Below are positions 51,180 to 61,659 of a DNA stretch of 64,000 nt, one piece after another. Both the position numbers and the translations under genes were made by a program. Location: positions 461,308,072-461,372,071 of the forward strand of contig NC_081406.1 in the NCBI RefSeq assembly GCF_030272615.1. Reading direction: 5' to 3'. The stretch's first letter is position 1. The number at the start of each line of letters is the position of its first letter. Origin of the DNA: Cryptomeria japonica (taxonomy: Eukaryota; Streptophyta; Pinopsida; Cupressales; Cupressaceae). The notes under the pieces were generated by a model. The model ran no database searches. It was given only the letters and a program-made list of their open reading frames with translations, and was not told the DNA's origin.

Positions 51180-51640
51180 CTTTAAATTTCACACATTCAG
51201 GGATACCCAAATCCCTTTCCCATGGAGCTCAAAGATCAAGTACCCTTGTTTCATGCAAGTGATTCTGAGTGAACAACCAAGCACATACAGTCATTCAATG
51301 AGTTTGTTGAATACTTTTAGATTCATGCTGAAGATGTTGTCATGATGTTTTTTGTGAGCTCTTTGAGAGATAGTGTGGATTGGTATGAAAGTCTACCCTC
51401 GCAAAGTATATCTTCATGACATGAATTCAAAGGATATTCTTGAGTTGGTTTGATGATGACAATGAATTCTATGGATAACCCTTTGAGTCTCAGAATGTAC
51501 CAACATATGAGAATGTAGTGTATGCCCAAGAGCAACATGTGTCAAGTGTTGATAATGCTTTTCAATATGTGAATGTCCCTGCTATGCCTATGTATATTCC
51601 TTGATATTATGAGAATTTTTGTCAACCTTGAGTCACATAT
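51180..51640 (+). pseudogene. Element H gag remnant (gypsy)
   Basis: The plus-strand reading with stops gives EDVVMMFFVSSLRDSVDWYE followed by SLPSQSISS and HEFKGYS. This is the F-x-x-SL-x-G-x-A-x-x-W(F/Y)-x-x-LP-x-x-SI-x-SW-x-x-F pattern of gypsy gag proteins, which form the particle shell. The downstream 115-codon frame 51689-52036 (KKVRGKLAHAPLSRFWKELQ, then acidic) is in the right place to be more of the polyprotein, but I do not recognise it. The element is cut by repeat J at about 52320. Confidence 0.55.
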
Positions 51641-52323
51641 GAATGTAGTCCAAGTCTTATGAATCCAGTGGCATATGTTAGTGTGTAGATGAATATCAAA
51701 AAGGTTAGAGGTAAATTAGCACATGCACCATTGTCAAGGTTTTGGAAGGAATTGCAAAGCATTCTCGTAAGCTTCACACTTGAAGATTCAACATGGAATG
51801 ATTTATTCTTGCAAATTTATGAACCTAACGCTATTCATTGGCCAAAGAAGTTGAAACTAGTTGGTCTAGATCATATTATTGGATGGATTGACATGATTGA
51901 AGGTTTCAAGTCTAAGATTGCACTTAATAATGAACATCAATTTGCTGACAATGAAAAGATGGAACAAGAAAGTGATGAGAATATGCAGATTGGTAGTGAT
52001 GCTCTGTTCATAGTTAAAGAACAAACACATTGTTAACTGGAGATAAATATTATTTGTGAATAATAGATAGATGAGGAATGCACACCTGAAATGGAATGTC
52101 ACGATAGCCTGAATATGGATAAATATGACCATCTTGGGGGTCAATTTTTTTTCTTCCAAAGAGTTACTACGATTTTAAGAAGGTTGTTGGAGATTCAATC
52201 TCCCATATTGAAACAAACATATATTCATATTAATCCATTGAGTTTTCAGGTTGCAAGGAAGACATTGAAGCTAAGGAGGAGCATGCTTTGTAAGAGAATG
52301 ATGCTGGCGGCCTTGATGAGGAC

Positions 52324-52378
52324 AACATATATATACATATACATATACAAATACATACATAAAAACATACATACATAT

Positions 52379-52409
<31 letters not shown>

Positions 52410-52556
52410 CGTACATACATGCATACATACATACATACACACACACACACATATATAGACACACACACACACACATTTATATATACATATATAGTCATAC
52501 ATACATACATACATACATACATACATGTATCTATACACACACACACACGCACATAT
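52324..52556. repeat. Compound microsatellite heading repeat J copy 1
   Basis: Alternating (TACATA)n, (TACA)n, (CA)n and (TA)n tracts. Long Tyr/Ile/His or Cys/Val/Met open frames on both strands here are artefacts of the repeat. Confidence 0.92.
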
Positions 52557-53168
52557 TTGAAAGATGTTTATAAAGAAACCTTAATTAAGATAATATTTAA
52601 TTATTTTAATTTTTAAAATCTAATTTAAATTTAACAAAAGCATTTTCAAAAAATAATTATATGTAATTTTGAAAATTGTTTATAAAGCAAACTTCACATA
52701 ATATAAAAGAAAAAATGACCATGCTGAATAGATAAGATTAATATTTGAAACATACATATATCTAAGTGTATTCTTAATATTCTAACACTATGTTGCTTCA
52801 TATTCCAAATAGGTTATATGGATTGTGTTAATTTAAACATAGGCTATAAAATAAAGCACAATAAAATCAATGGTTTGAAATTATGCGCAAATACAACAAC
52901 ACACTACTAATTCTACCTAACCCTAACTCTAAATGTATATTCTAACACTATTGGTAGGAACTTGATGCATTGAGTCCCTTGTTTCTGTAATGTCATTTAG
53001 ATGATGCTTCATACATTTCATCTCTTGAATTAAAATAGTTAGAAAAAATTCAAATTTTTTTATTTATGTAAAGTTGGAAATTCTTTTCTTTATGAAAATG
53101 TAAATTATTTTGTTTATGTTTTATTTATGAAACAAGGGACACAATGCATCAAGTTCCTATCAATAGTG
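52557..53168 (+). repeat. Repeat J, copy 1
   Basis: About 610 bp directly repeated at 59560-60163, with many identical runs (gaaagatgttta, acttcacataatataaaag, ttgaattaaaatagttag). Both copies are preceded by the same type of microsatellite, so the mobile unit may include it. There is no coding capacity. Its last 220 bases form the inverted-repeat element described next. Confidence 0.85.
52946..53168. mobile_element. MITE-like inverted-repeat element with CACTA ends
   Basis: The left arm starts CACTATTGGTAGGAACTTGA and is mirrored by the right arm ending TCAAGTTCCTATCAATAGTG. The match extends to about 40 bp per arm (to cccttgtttc and gaaacaaggg), around a loop of about 140 bp. CACTA ends suggest the CACTA (En/Spm) superfamily. 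The expected 3-bp duplication is not seen (TAA left, TTG right), so superfamily is tentative. A degenerate copy is in J copy 2. Confidence 0.6.
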
Positions 53169-53203
53169 TTGAGAGAGAGGGGGGTGGGGTAGTCAAAGGA
53201 TGT

Positions 53204-53205
<2 letters not shown>

Positions 53206-53254
<49 letters not shown>
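53206..53254. repeat. (GA)n microsatellite, 49 bp
   Basis: Pure GA dinucleotide repeat, followed by looser GA/GATA-rich sequence to about 53400. The Ser/Leu frames on the minus strand are artefacts. Confidence 0.95.
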
Positions 53255-53259
<5 letters not shown>

Positions 53260-53626
53260 AATGAATGGAGCAAATAAGAGAGAGATATGTAGATAATGTG
53301 ACATAGATAGAGAGGGAGAGGAGATATTTGAAGAAAAAGATAGAGGGGGAGTAGTTAGAAATAAAGATAGACATAGAGAGATAGGGATAGGGAGGGATAA
53401 ACAAATAATTTGTCTGTGAGTATTATTAGTTATAACATCATTTAAAATATATTTATTAGTTACAAATGACATTCTATATATTTACATGATATGAGCTAAA
53501 GAGTTATAAATAAATATTTAAAAGATAAAGGTAGATAATATCATTAGAGCATTGTTAGAATATGTTTATCTGAATATTTTAAAATCCATATATGTATTCT
53601 CAATTTTTAATAGACATAGTGAATTT
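53255..53626. other. AT- and purine-rich spacer, no gene seen
   Basis: GAGATA-rich decay of the microsatellite to about 53400, then AT-rich DNA with no open frame and no element ends. Confidence 0.5.
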
Positions 53627-54578
53627 CATTGAAGTTAAAGTTTTGATTAATAAGAAGAACAGGTTTTAAGGACCCGAAACCTTTAACAAAGGAGCAAATA
53701 AAAGTTCATCAATAAGCATCCAATCCTACTAGGAGCAACTTACAAAATGACTGGCAAAAAGGCCAGTCAACCGAAAGGACAACAAAAGAAAGGAACGAGA
53801 AAGCAGAAAAACCAAAGAAAGTACAACATAACTATGACTAGGTCCCTGTTCTAGGTCCTTGCACTTCTCTCGTGCCTTCAATGTCAGGTTCAATCTCAAG
53901 GGAGTCCTTCTCCTCATCCAGTTTGCTGATGAGGATTTTTGTATTACCACCTAAGGCCTCTAGTATGTTTAAGCTTTGTTTTGTAATAATTTTAAGGCAT
54001 TCTTCAATTTTGTTGACTTTTTTATCAGTTTCCGCCATTCTTTGATCCATGTACCATTATCATTTGTTTTTCTCTCAGTCAAGTCTTTCTCCATTTGCTC
54101 GAACCTGGGGTTGAAGGAATCTTTGATCTCTTTGGTTCTGGAAGTAGTTTTAGGCAGATCCTCAACATATTCTACCATAGATTTGCCTCCGCCAATACTG
54201 ATAGTTTCCAGGATTTGGACTTTGTGGTTAAGCTTCTTATTATCCTCCATAATTTTCTTGTAACTGGTAATTAGCCAATCAATGGTGTCCACAAAACCTT
54301 TCAAACCCTCAGGAGGAAGATTTGAGGAGGGTGATTTCTCACTAGAATTATCCTGATCCTTATTGGAGATGTCACCAACAGTGATTTTATCAAAATTTCC
54401 ATCGATCCTCTATTCAAAACCTTCCCCAGTGGTCTCCTTCTCCAAATTCTGGTCGACTTCCAGATTCTTTCTCTGCATTTGTTCCTCTAGCTCCATAACC
54501 TTGACTTCCTGTTTCTTCTATTTGTTCCTTGTCTGAATTTTGGTTTTCCTATTCCGAGGAGACATTGAAGTTAAAGTT
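53627..54578 (-). mobile_element. Retroposon G with 16-bp target duplication
   Basis: CATTGAAGTTAAAGTT occurs exactly at 53627-53642 and 54563-54578, bracketing about 920 bp. On the minus strand the insert begins at an ATG and ends with a 3' UTR, a gggtcctt-aaaacctg block and attaatcaaaa. A long target duplication and an A-rich tail are marks of LINE-type (target-primed) insertion. The element is far shorter than a LINE and carries only a coiled-coil ORF, so it is either a 5'-truncated element or a non-autonomous one. Fragment K is a relative. Confidence 0.7.
53838..54566 (-). pseudogene. Coiled-coil ORF of retroposon G
   Basis: Starts MSPRNRKTKIQTRN at 54566, inside the target duplicate. 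A stop follows, then KKQEVKVMELEEQMQRKN, then the open stretch 53969-54304 (GFVDTIDWLITSYKKIMEDN, KLNHKVQILETISIGGGKSM, RFEQMEKDLTERK). After a change of frame it continues with TKQSLNILEALGGNTKILIS and ends near 53838 in an acidic tail. The protein is basic at the start and otherwise charged and helical, as in LINE ORF1-type proteins, but no zinc knuckle or RRM is visible. Function unknown. Confidence 0.55.
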
Positions 54579-55637
54579 AATAGACACATTTAAGTTAGTT
54601 GTTAAGGTGGTGGGACCCACAACTGCCAACCTTTCCTTTTCCATAAGTTTTGGGAAACAAAAAGTAAGGCAGTTCTGAATTATGAATATAGGCTCGAGAC
54701 ATGTAAGGAATAGGATAAGAAATTTAAAATATAAAATTTAATGAATGATTTATGGTTTGCAATATCTAAAATGCTATTTATATTAGTGAGAAAAGTTATA
54801 TTATTTCTAAAATGCAATTTATATTTTTAAATATAGAGATATTTTTATATTTAATGTTAGTATTCTTATATTTGTGTCTCTCTCATTATTGTTTAATGTA
54901 GTATTAAATAAGTTTAAAGTAATTTAATAATTATTTATATTATAAAAAAAGAGGTGGATTTTTATGATATTATTATTAAGTAATTTATATTACTAAAAAT
55001 GATGTAACATAGCGATATAATAACATATAATAGTATAATAAAAAATATAGTATTAATAATATGATAACCATATAATACTAATAGCATTAATATAATAAAA
55101 AATATTAAATATAATACAAATAATATAAAAATAAATAATATAAATCTAAATATAAAATTTATATGAACTTTATACAATTGTAACTCCCATAAAAAACACT
55201 ATCCTTAATAATATTATTATTAGAATTATAATCCCTTATGAATTCAACTATACCTTTAACTCTCATTCTCATAATAATAATAGGATATAATAGAATAAAA
55301 TAATAATAATATAACATAACATAATAACAATGAGAATATATTCCAAAAAAAACAAAAACAATGAAAATATATTAATAATAAAACCATAATAAATTTTAAT
55401 TATGGTACTTGAATTAGATATTATAGTACATAATTAGGTTCCGATTTGGGTTAGGGATATGGTTCAAATACAATTCGATTAAAGATTTGAGTATAATAAG
55501 GGATATAATTGTAGTTATGGCTAAGATAGGGTTTAATTAGCATTATGATTATATTTAAATTAGGGTTAAATTAAATAGCTTTAAGTTAGGGTTAGGTTGA
55601 GGGATTAATTATACTTATCATAAGAGAACTTCCATGA
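54579..55637. other. Very AT-rich spacer, no gene seen
   Basis: Dominated by ATA/TAA-rich sequence (54720-55440), then gggttagg-type short repeats (ttagggttaaatta and similar, 55440-55610). No open frame with a motif. The 71-codon minus frame at 54962-55177 is an AT artefact. Confidence 0.5.
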
Positions 55638-56900
55638 TTGTTTATTTTGTTAAATAGTAGGAAAGCATCATGGATGGCGATGCGAGCGAGGAGGTTAGAG
55701 TTTCATGGCTTTAGACATGGTTGTTTTGCACAGTTTCATGATAGATATTTGAACCAAAGCTTTCAAAATCCTATTCAATGGCCTTATGAGAATTCTTGGG
55801 AGGATCAACTAAAGGAAAGGCAATTGCCAATTTTGGGGAAACAACAATTTTTCTCGGACCATCCCCAAACATCCAAATTCTGTTGGGCTTTGCTAAAATC
55901 TTTTCTTGTCCTGAAGGAGGTTTTAAGAAATTTCAAGATAAAATGGGGTGACCAAAAGAGAAGGTGTAGGTTGAAATGGTCCCAAAAAAATGATTATAGT
56001 TCAAATAGGAAATGAAGCCTGGCAATATGTAGTCAAAATGCTTTGAGAAAGGGATTTATTCATGAAATGGGCCAGAAAATGGATAAAGGGAGCTTCACTT
56101 AGTGAACCTGTGTTATATAACCTATGTTCATGACAAAATCCTTTATTTCCACCCCCTCCCAATACACAACCTGAATTAAAAGCCCTCTTATTTGCACAAA
56201 ATATTACATTTTTTATAGCCTGAATTAAAAACCCCCCTATTTTCACCAATGGGCAATATATTGCACCCTCGTTTTTGGGATATTAAACCCCCCAATATGA
56301 ATGCACGTGATATGATATTGCCTTTTTAGTGAAGCCCTCGTGGAATGGATTATGTGCACTAGAGTGTGCAAGTAGTGTGGTGAACAATGGGGTAAGAATT
56401 TTATTCTAGAAACCCTTCCTAATGGTTTTTATCTGGTTAGTTGTGAAAGTTAGGGAGAAGTTGTGGATCCTAAACAATGACCCTTTTTTATGGGTGGGGT
56501 GAGCTTTTTTATTAGAGACTAGTACCCAAATTTTGACCCAACCAAAGCCATTGTTTATGAAATCCCTATTTGGGTTCATCTTTATAATTTATCACAAGAA
56601 TATTAGGATATGGAAACATTGTAAATCATTGATAATAGAATTGGTAAATTCTTAAAGGTAAATGAAGCTTTGGAAAATCAGGATTGTAGGATGTATGCTT
56701 GAATCTATATTCTTTGGAGACCTCATCCTCCCTCACCTAAGGATATAGAGATTGGGACAAAAAAGACCTTTGGTGGCAACATATAGAAGTAGAAGAGATT
56801 GTTGAGAATTGCAAAGCATGTAAATATTTATGGCACCCAACAAAGGATTGTGTGGTTTTTAAAAAAGGAAAAGGTTGGGAGGATGACCTTCTTCTCAGGA
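55638..56900 (+). pseudogene. L1 ORF1 (DUF4283-like domain and zinc knuckle, broken)
   Basis: 55638-56015 is an open, basic, Trp/Gln-rich stretch without a clear motif. After a disordered part come FDPTKAIVYEIPIWVHLYNL and IIDNRIGKFLKVNEALENQD (56531-56700), which match the DUF4283-type region of plant L1 ORF1 (WV.I..LP.EYW...L..I...IGK.L.VDEAT). Next, KACKYLWHPTKDC is part of a CX2CX4HX4C knuckle at 56810-56851. ORF1 proteins bind the LINE RNA. Many stops, and a possible insertion at 56100-56340 with a 49-bp tandem duplication, break it. Confidence 0.72.
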
Positions 56901-57778
56901 AGTTAGCCAATGTTGATTAGGTAATGGTAGTTAGAGTGTTTGACATTTATCAACCATGAGATGAGGAAGGAGAGCCCCCTTTAAGCAAAGAGAATTGCCA
57001 TCTAGTGTCTCTGGAGGAAGAGGTCCATGGTTTCCACCCTATTGAAAAATTGGAGAAATAGTTAAAGGATATATTGAAAGAGAGCATAGGTTTTGGTATC
57101 CTAAATCATTCAAAAGGGGCTCATCAAGATGGCTTGTCAAACACCAATTAGTACAGTATGAAAAAAGTGAAGAAATATCAAGAGAAGGAAACCATGGGAA
57201 TAGAGATTAGTTTGAGTATAGAGATTGGTACAACACGAATTTCAAAGGCTTAGGGGGTGGAAAACTTGGGGTTGGTAGAGGAGGAATATCTCAGTCAACA
57301 TTCATCTCAGTGAGGGAAGGATTTGCTTGAAAGTTGAGACTGTGGATCCAACTTTGGAAAAGTTGGATGTCTTAGAGTTGGAAAAATTCCCACTCATGGT
57401 GATGAAGGAGGGAGAAATTTTAGTTAGCTGAGGGGCAGATTGGTCTTGATATTCTTATCACAGATATTCAAAATTCCCTAGAGAAAATTTCCCGATATAG
57501 GGGATGTGCAAAGTTATCATTCCCTAAGTGAAAGGGATAGAGGTATTTTAGATCTTTTTCTTTCAAAAGAAGAGGATGTTTTAGGGCTTAAGGATGAGGA
57601 AGGCATTTTGAAAAAAAGAATCATAAATTAGACTTACTCTAGAACCAACAAGGTAAATGTAGGCAAGAAAAAGGAAAGGGGCCCAAAGTGGTTAAGGTGA
57701 AGTTGGAAATTGTAGATAGTGCCAAAGGATAGAGAAAACTAAGATTTGGGAAGGGATTATCTTCCTTCTTAGGTAGCT

Positions 57779-59379
57779 ATGATAACCTTATCTTGGAATG
57801 TTAGGGGCTACAATGTCTTTAACAAGAGGTGTCTAATCAAGTGTTATTTTGATCAAAGAAGACTAAATGTTGTTATGATTCTAAAATGTATCTTAACTCT
57901 CTAGAGGTGAATAAATTTGTTAAAAGTTTAAAATTTTGGTAGGGGTGCTTTAGTGAGATGAAATGGGCTTTGGGGGGCCTTGGGTTTTTGTGGATCTAAT
58001 CACTATTAGGGTCAAGATGGTTGAGCAATGTAAGAACTAATAGATGATCAAGATGGTTTCAAAGGACTTCATTGGGGGATTTATTTGCCTCAATGTGTAT
58101 GGTCCAACTATTTTGATAAAAAAAAGAGAGTTGTGGCAGAATATAACGAATACTATTCAATATCATGGAAATTCAATTTTGATCATTGGAAGGGATTCCA
58201 ATGCAACTCTTGAGGTTGTAGATAAGAGAGAAGGCGAGGTATATTTTGGGAAGATCCATACAGATTTTTAGAATTTTGTTGCTAATAGTGGTTTTCTAGA
58301 GGTCAAATATAATTTTTTTACTAATAGTGGTTTACTAAAAGTCAAATATAACAAGGGTGATTTTACATGGACTAATAGGAGGAAAGGCTTCTTTAATATT
58401 GTTGAAAAGTTTGATTGTTTATTTCTTCCAAGGAAGTTGGCTGAGCTTCCTATGATTTTTGAGGTAATGATCCTTCCCTACTTGGGTTTAGATCATTATC
58501 CAATCTCATTAAGGTTCCCTTCTAAATTTGAGAATACGTGGCTTTGAGCTAAAAGGTACAAAGACAAGATAAAATAGTAGTGGTTGAACACCCCTGTTCA
58601 AGAAGGTAATTAAGCTTTTATCTTTTTCAAAAGACTTCAATACATTATATCATTTATGAAACAATGCATTCGATCTCATTTCAAAGATACCCTTGTTGAG
58701 AAACTTTGTCTTGATAAAAAAATTGAAAAATTGGAAAACAAATTTATACATAAAGGTATCAAAGAAGTGGATTTTGTTGAAGAAAAAATGTTAAATTCTC
58801 AATATTTAGAGGTTTTTGCTAGGGAGGAGATTTTTTGGAGATAGAAGTTGAGAGAGCATTGGTTGAAAGAAGGTGACCAAAACACAAATTCTTTTCATAA
58901 CTCAATGAAAACAAGAAGGTCATGTAATATTATTCACACCACTAAGAATATTGAAGGAGACTGGTTGGTTAATACTGAAGATGTCAATAATGAGGTGGTG
59001 AGTTTTTTTAAAAATATTTTATCTACAAATGGAATTATAGAGTTAAGGGATTTTGGGGATATTTTGGAAGTTATCCTTTATTTGGATCCTGAAGAAAAAA
59101 ATTCTATGCTTCAAGCCTCAATAGTTTGGAGAAAGTCAAGTGGACCCTTTTTTCTATGGATGGGGATAAATCCCTTGGTCTAGATGGCTTTTTGTCTTTG
59201 TTTTCCCTAAATTTTGGGATATTTTGAAGGAGATTTTATGGTGAGTTGGGGGGGGGGGGGGTTTGAAGAGACTAGAGCATTAGTTTTATGTTGACGGATT
59301 TCGATAATACTATGATCACCATTATTTGAAAGAAGGAAAATGTATCATCATTTGATGATGTCATGTTGATCTCACTATG
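57779..59379 (+). pseudogene. L1 ORF2: endonuclease and start of reverse transcriptase (broken)
   Basis: ATG at 57779 opens with MITLSWNVRGYN, the N-terminal signature of L1 apurinic-type endonucleases. Further blocks are FICLNVYGP, ILIIGRDSNATLE (family G-D-F-N, here R-D-S-N), DFTWTNRRKGF, FDCLFLP and LDHYPISL (the SDH-type active-site block with S changed to L). The linker has EHWLKEGDQNTNSFHNSMKT. RT begins with DKSLGLDGFLSLF (family SPGPDGF) and NTMITI, then SSFDDVMLISLC, where it ends. A run of 14 G (59248-59261) interrupts the RT frame. The endonuclease nicks target DNA and the RT copies LINE RNA at the nick. Confidence 0.87.
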
Positions 59380-59559
59380 TATGTATGTATGTATGCATAT
59401 ATACATATATACATATATATGTATATATATACATACAAACATGTATATAGATACATACATATATAGATACATACATATACATATACATGTACATGTACAT
59501 GTACATATACATATACATATACATGTACATATAGACATATACATATACATATACATATG
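59376..59559. repeat. Compound (TATG)/(TACATA) microsatellite heading repeat J copy 2
   Basis: Begins with tatg repeats right after the broken L1 RT motif and passes into tacata and tacatg repeats. The Tyr/His/Ile frames here are artefacts. Confidence 0.92.
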
Positions 59560-60163
59560 AAAGATGTTTAAAAAGAAACCTTAATTACTTAAGATAATAT
59601 TTAATTATTTTAATTTTTAAAATCTAATTTAAATTTAACAAAAAAAAAATTGAAAAACAATTATATGTAGTTTTGAAAGTTGTTTATAAAACAAACTTCA
59701 CATAATATAAAAGAAAAAATGACCTTGTTGAATAGAGAAGATTAATATTTGCAACATACATATATCTAAGTGTATTCTTAATATTCCGACACTATGTTGC
59801 TTCAGATTCCAAACAGGTTATATGGATTGTGTTAATTTAAACATGGGCTATAAAATAAACCACAATAAAATTAATGGTTTGAAATTATGCGGACGAATAC
59901 AACAAAACACTACTAATTCTACCTAATCATAACTCTAAATACATATTATAACACTATTGGTAGGAACTTGATGAATTGAGTCTCTTGTTTCTGTAATGTC
60001 ATTCAGATGATGCTTCATACATTCCATCTCTTGAATTAAAATAGTTAGAAAAAATTCAAATTTTTTTATTTATGTAATGTTGGAAATTCTTTTCTTTATG
60101 AAAATGTAAATTTTTTTTTTTAATGCTTTCTTTATGAAACAATGGACACAATGCATCATGTTT
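59560..60163 (+). repeat. Repeat J, copy 2
   Basis: Direct repeat of 52557-53168, about 7 kb away. By eye about nine in ten bases agree. The similarity stops near cacaatgcatcatgttt, where the right arm of the MITE-like part becomes degenerate. Non-coding. Confidence 0.85.
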
Positions 60164-60977
60164 TATATAGTGACATTATCATATCATTTGCAATTGCATT
60201 TTAGGTACATTAAATTTAGGTTCAATACATTATAAATACTGATTTAAGTTTAAGAAAATCCCATTCGAACATTAGTATCTCATGTAGAGTTGCAATCATT
60301 AATAATCACACCATTCAATTTAAAACATTTAAAAATAATATCATTACCGTGTTAGATAATTGCATCTTTATTTGCATTTTAGGTGCATTATATCTTAGGT
60401 GCATGAAATAGGATCCCATTGAAACATTAATTTTCTACACGAATGGTCATGTAAGTCATCAATCAACCACACTATTTTGGTTTGTTATGTTTTTAGTGGT
60501 TAAATAAGGGTTTTCATTACATTACATAGAACATTAGTGCATTTTGCATTCATTTAGTTGCATACCATTTAGTTATCACATACATTATAGATCCATTCAT
60601 TCACTTATCATTTTAGGTGCATTTCATTGTTAGAAGCATTTATTATATCTCATTTTAATTTATCACATAATTACATAACACATATATACATATCATACTC
60701 ATCTGCATTACACCATAACATAGGCATTATCATGAAAAAATTAAAAAATGGAATATCATATAGGCATACATCATACACATGCATCCTGCATCCACAAACA
60801 TGTTAACGACATCATAAATAACACATGCATACATACATTTTATGATCATACATATTGCATCATAAATAGGTCAGATCATGTGCATCATCATATCATAAAA
60901 TCATCATCTATTGCAAAGTCAAACAATAATCAAAGTCCATGAGAGTCCATATACAAGTATACGCTGCCAAAATCACA

Positions 60978-61018
<41 letters not shown>

Positions 61019-61084
61019 AAAAATATGAATCTGTCAAATCAGAGTACAATGATATAATTTCCAAAGGGTAAAAAATGTTGTGTC
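60164..61084. other. AT-rich spacer with attttaggtgcat repeats and a TA microsatellite
   Basis: The phrase attttaggt(g/a)cat recurs several times between 60195 and 60630. A (TA)n tract lies at about 60982-61015. No gene seen. Confidence 0.55.
60982..61015. repeat. (TA)n microsatellite
   Basis: 34-bp TA dinucleotide tract. Confidence 0.95.
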
Positions 61085-61659
61085 ACATACATCTACATCA
61101 ATAGCATGTGCTCTCTCAATCACTCGCCCCTGTTGTTGAACCTGAGGGCCCATCTGGAGGTCATGGTGCCCTCAACCCTAAAGAATCGCTTGAACGACAG
61201 GTTTATGTCCTGTGAGACTGGGTTCTCTTTGCATACAAAGGTGCTTACTGGTCTCCTATCATGACCTGATAGTACAAATCCCTGTAGTACTAATCCTCAC
61301 AAGCTAATCTCTTTGCACATTGTGGTCCTGCAATGACATCAACAAACACTTGTATGAGACCTGCTAGCTCCAACATTCATCGGTCCACATCTCCCTCACC
61401 CCACAACCTCACCACATCGGCCTCTTCCCTACTCAACTGGGAGCGGACTGTCTCTAGATCCTCATCCATCCTCTCTAACTTTGCCATTTTCTATGAGATA
61501 GCCTCTCCACTCCTCGCCTTCTCTAGGAGTTGCTTGGTATTTTCCTTGTTCCTCTACATGTTGTCCTTGTTCGTCATGGTAGTCTGGAGATCCTCTCTCA
61601 GAGCATCGACCTCCCTCCTCAATCGGTCCACCTCCACCTGCATGTTATCGGCTCAAGCC
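61085..61659 (-). pseudogene. Third antisense-ORF tail (coiled coil, gypsy-associated), truncated
   Basis: On the minus strand it encodes a coiled coil (VDRLRREVDALREDLQTTMT, MAKLERMDEDLETVRSQLSR) and then YYRDLYYQVMIGDQ. The latter aligns with AYWRDLYYGVVPLDQ in the inverted copy at 28735-29410. A Pro/Gly/Ser-rich tail follows in both. Stops are frequent. The Plant Mobile Domain part, if it existed, would lie beyond element E, which inserted at 61660. It probably marks another gypsy element of the Tat lineage in this place. Confidence 0.6.

Larger units (their letters stand above)
55638..59379 (+). mobile_element. L1-type LINE, cut off early in reverse transcriptase
   Basis: In order on the plus strand: an ORF1 region (55638-56900) with a DUF4283-like block and a CCHC knuckle, a spacer, then ORF2 with an endonuclease (57779-58550), a linker (58560-59150) and the first blocks of reverse transcriptase (59158-59379). 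All of it is broken by stops. The sequence stops at the SLC of the RPISLCN-type RT motif, where the microsatellite of repeat J begins. The rest of RT and the 3' end are not in the window. The 5' end of the element is not defined. Confidence 0.85.

Noticed and set aside
52230-52616. Long frames in the TACATA/CA microsatellite
   Set aside because: Products are pure repeats of Tyr, Ile, His or Cys/Val/Met. Artefact of the tandem repeat.
53114-53472. Ser/Leu-rich minus-strand frames next to the GA tract
   Set aside because: Produced by the GA repeat and its GATA-rich decay.
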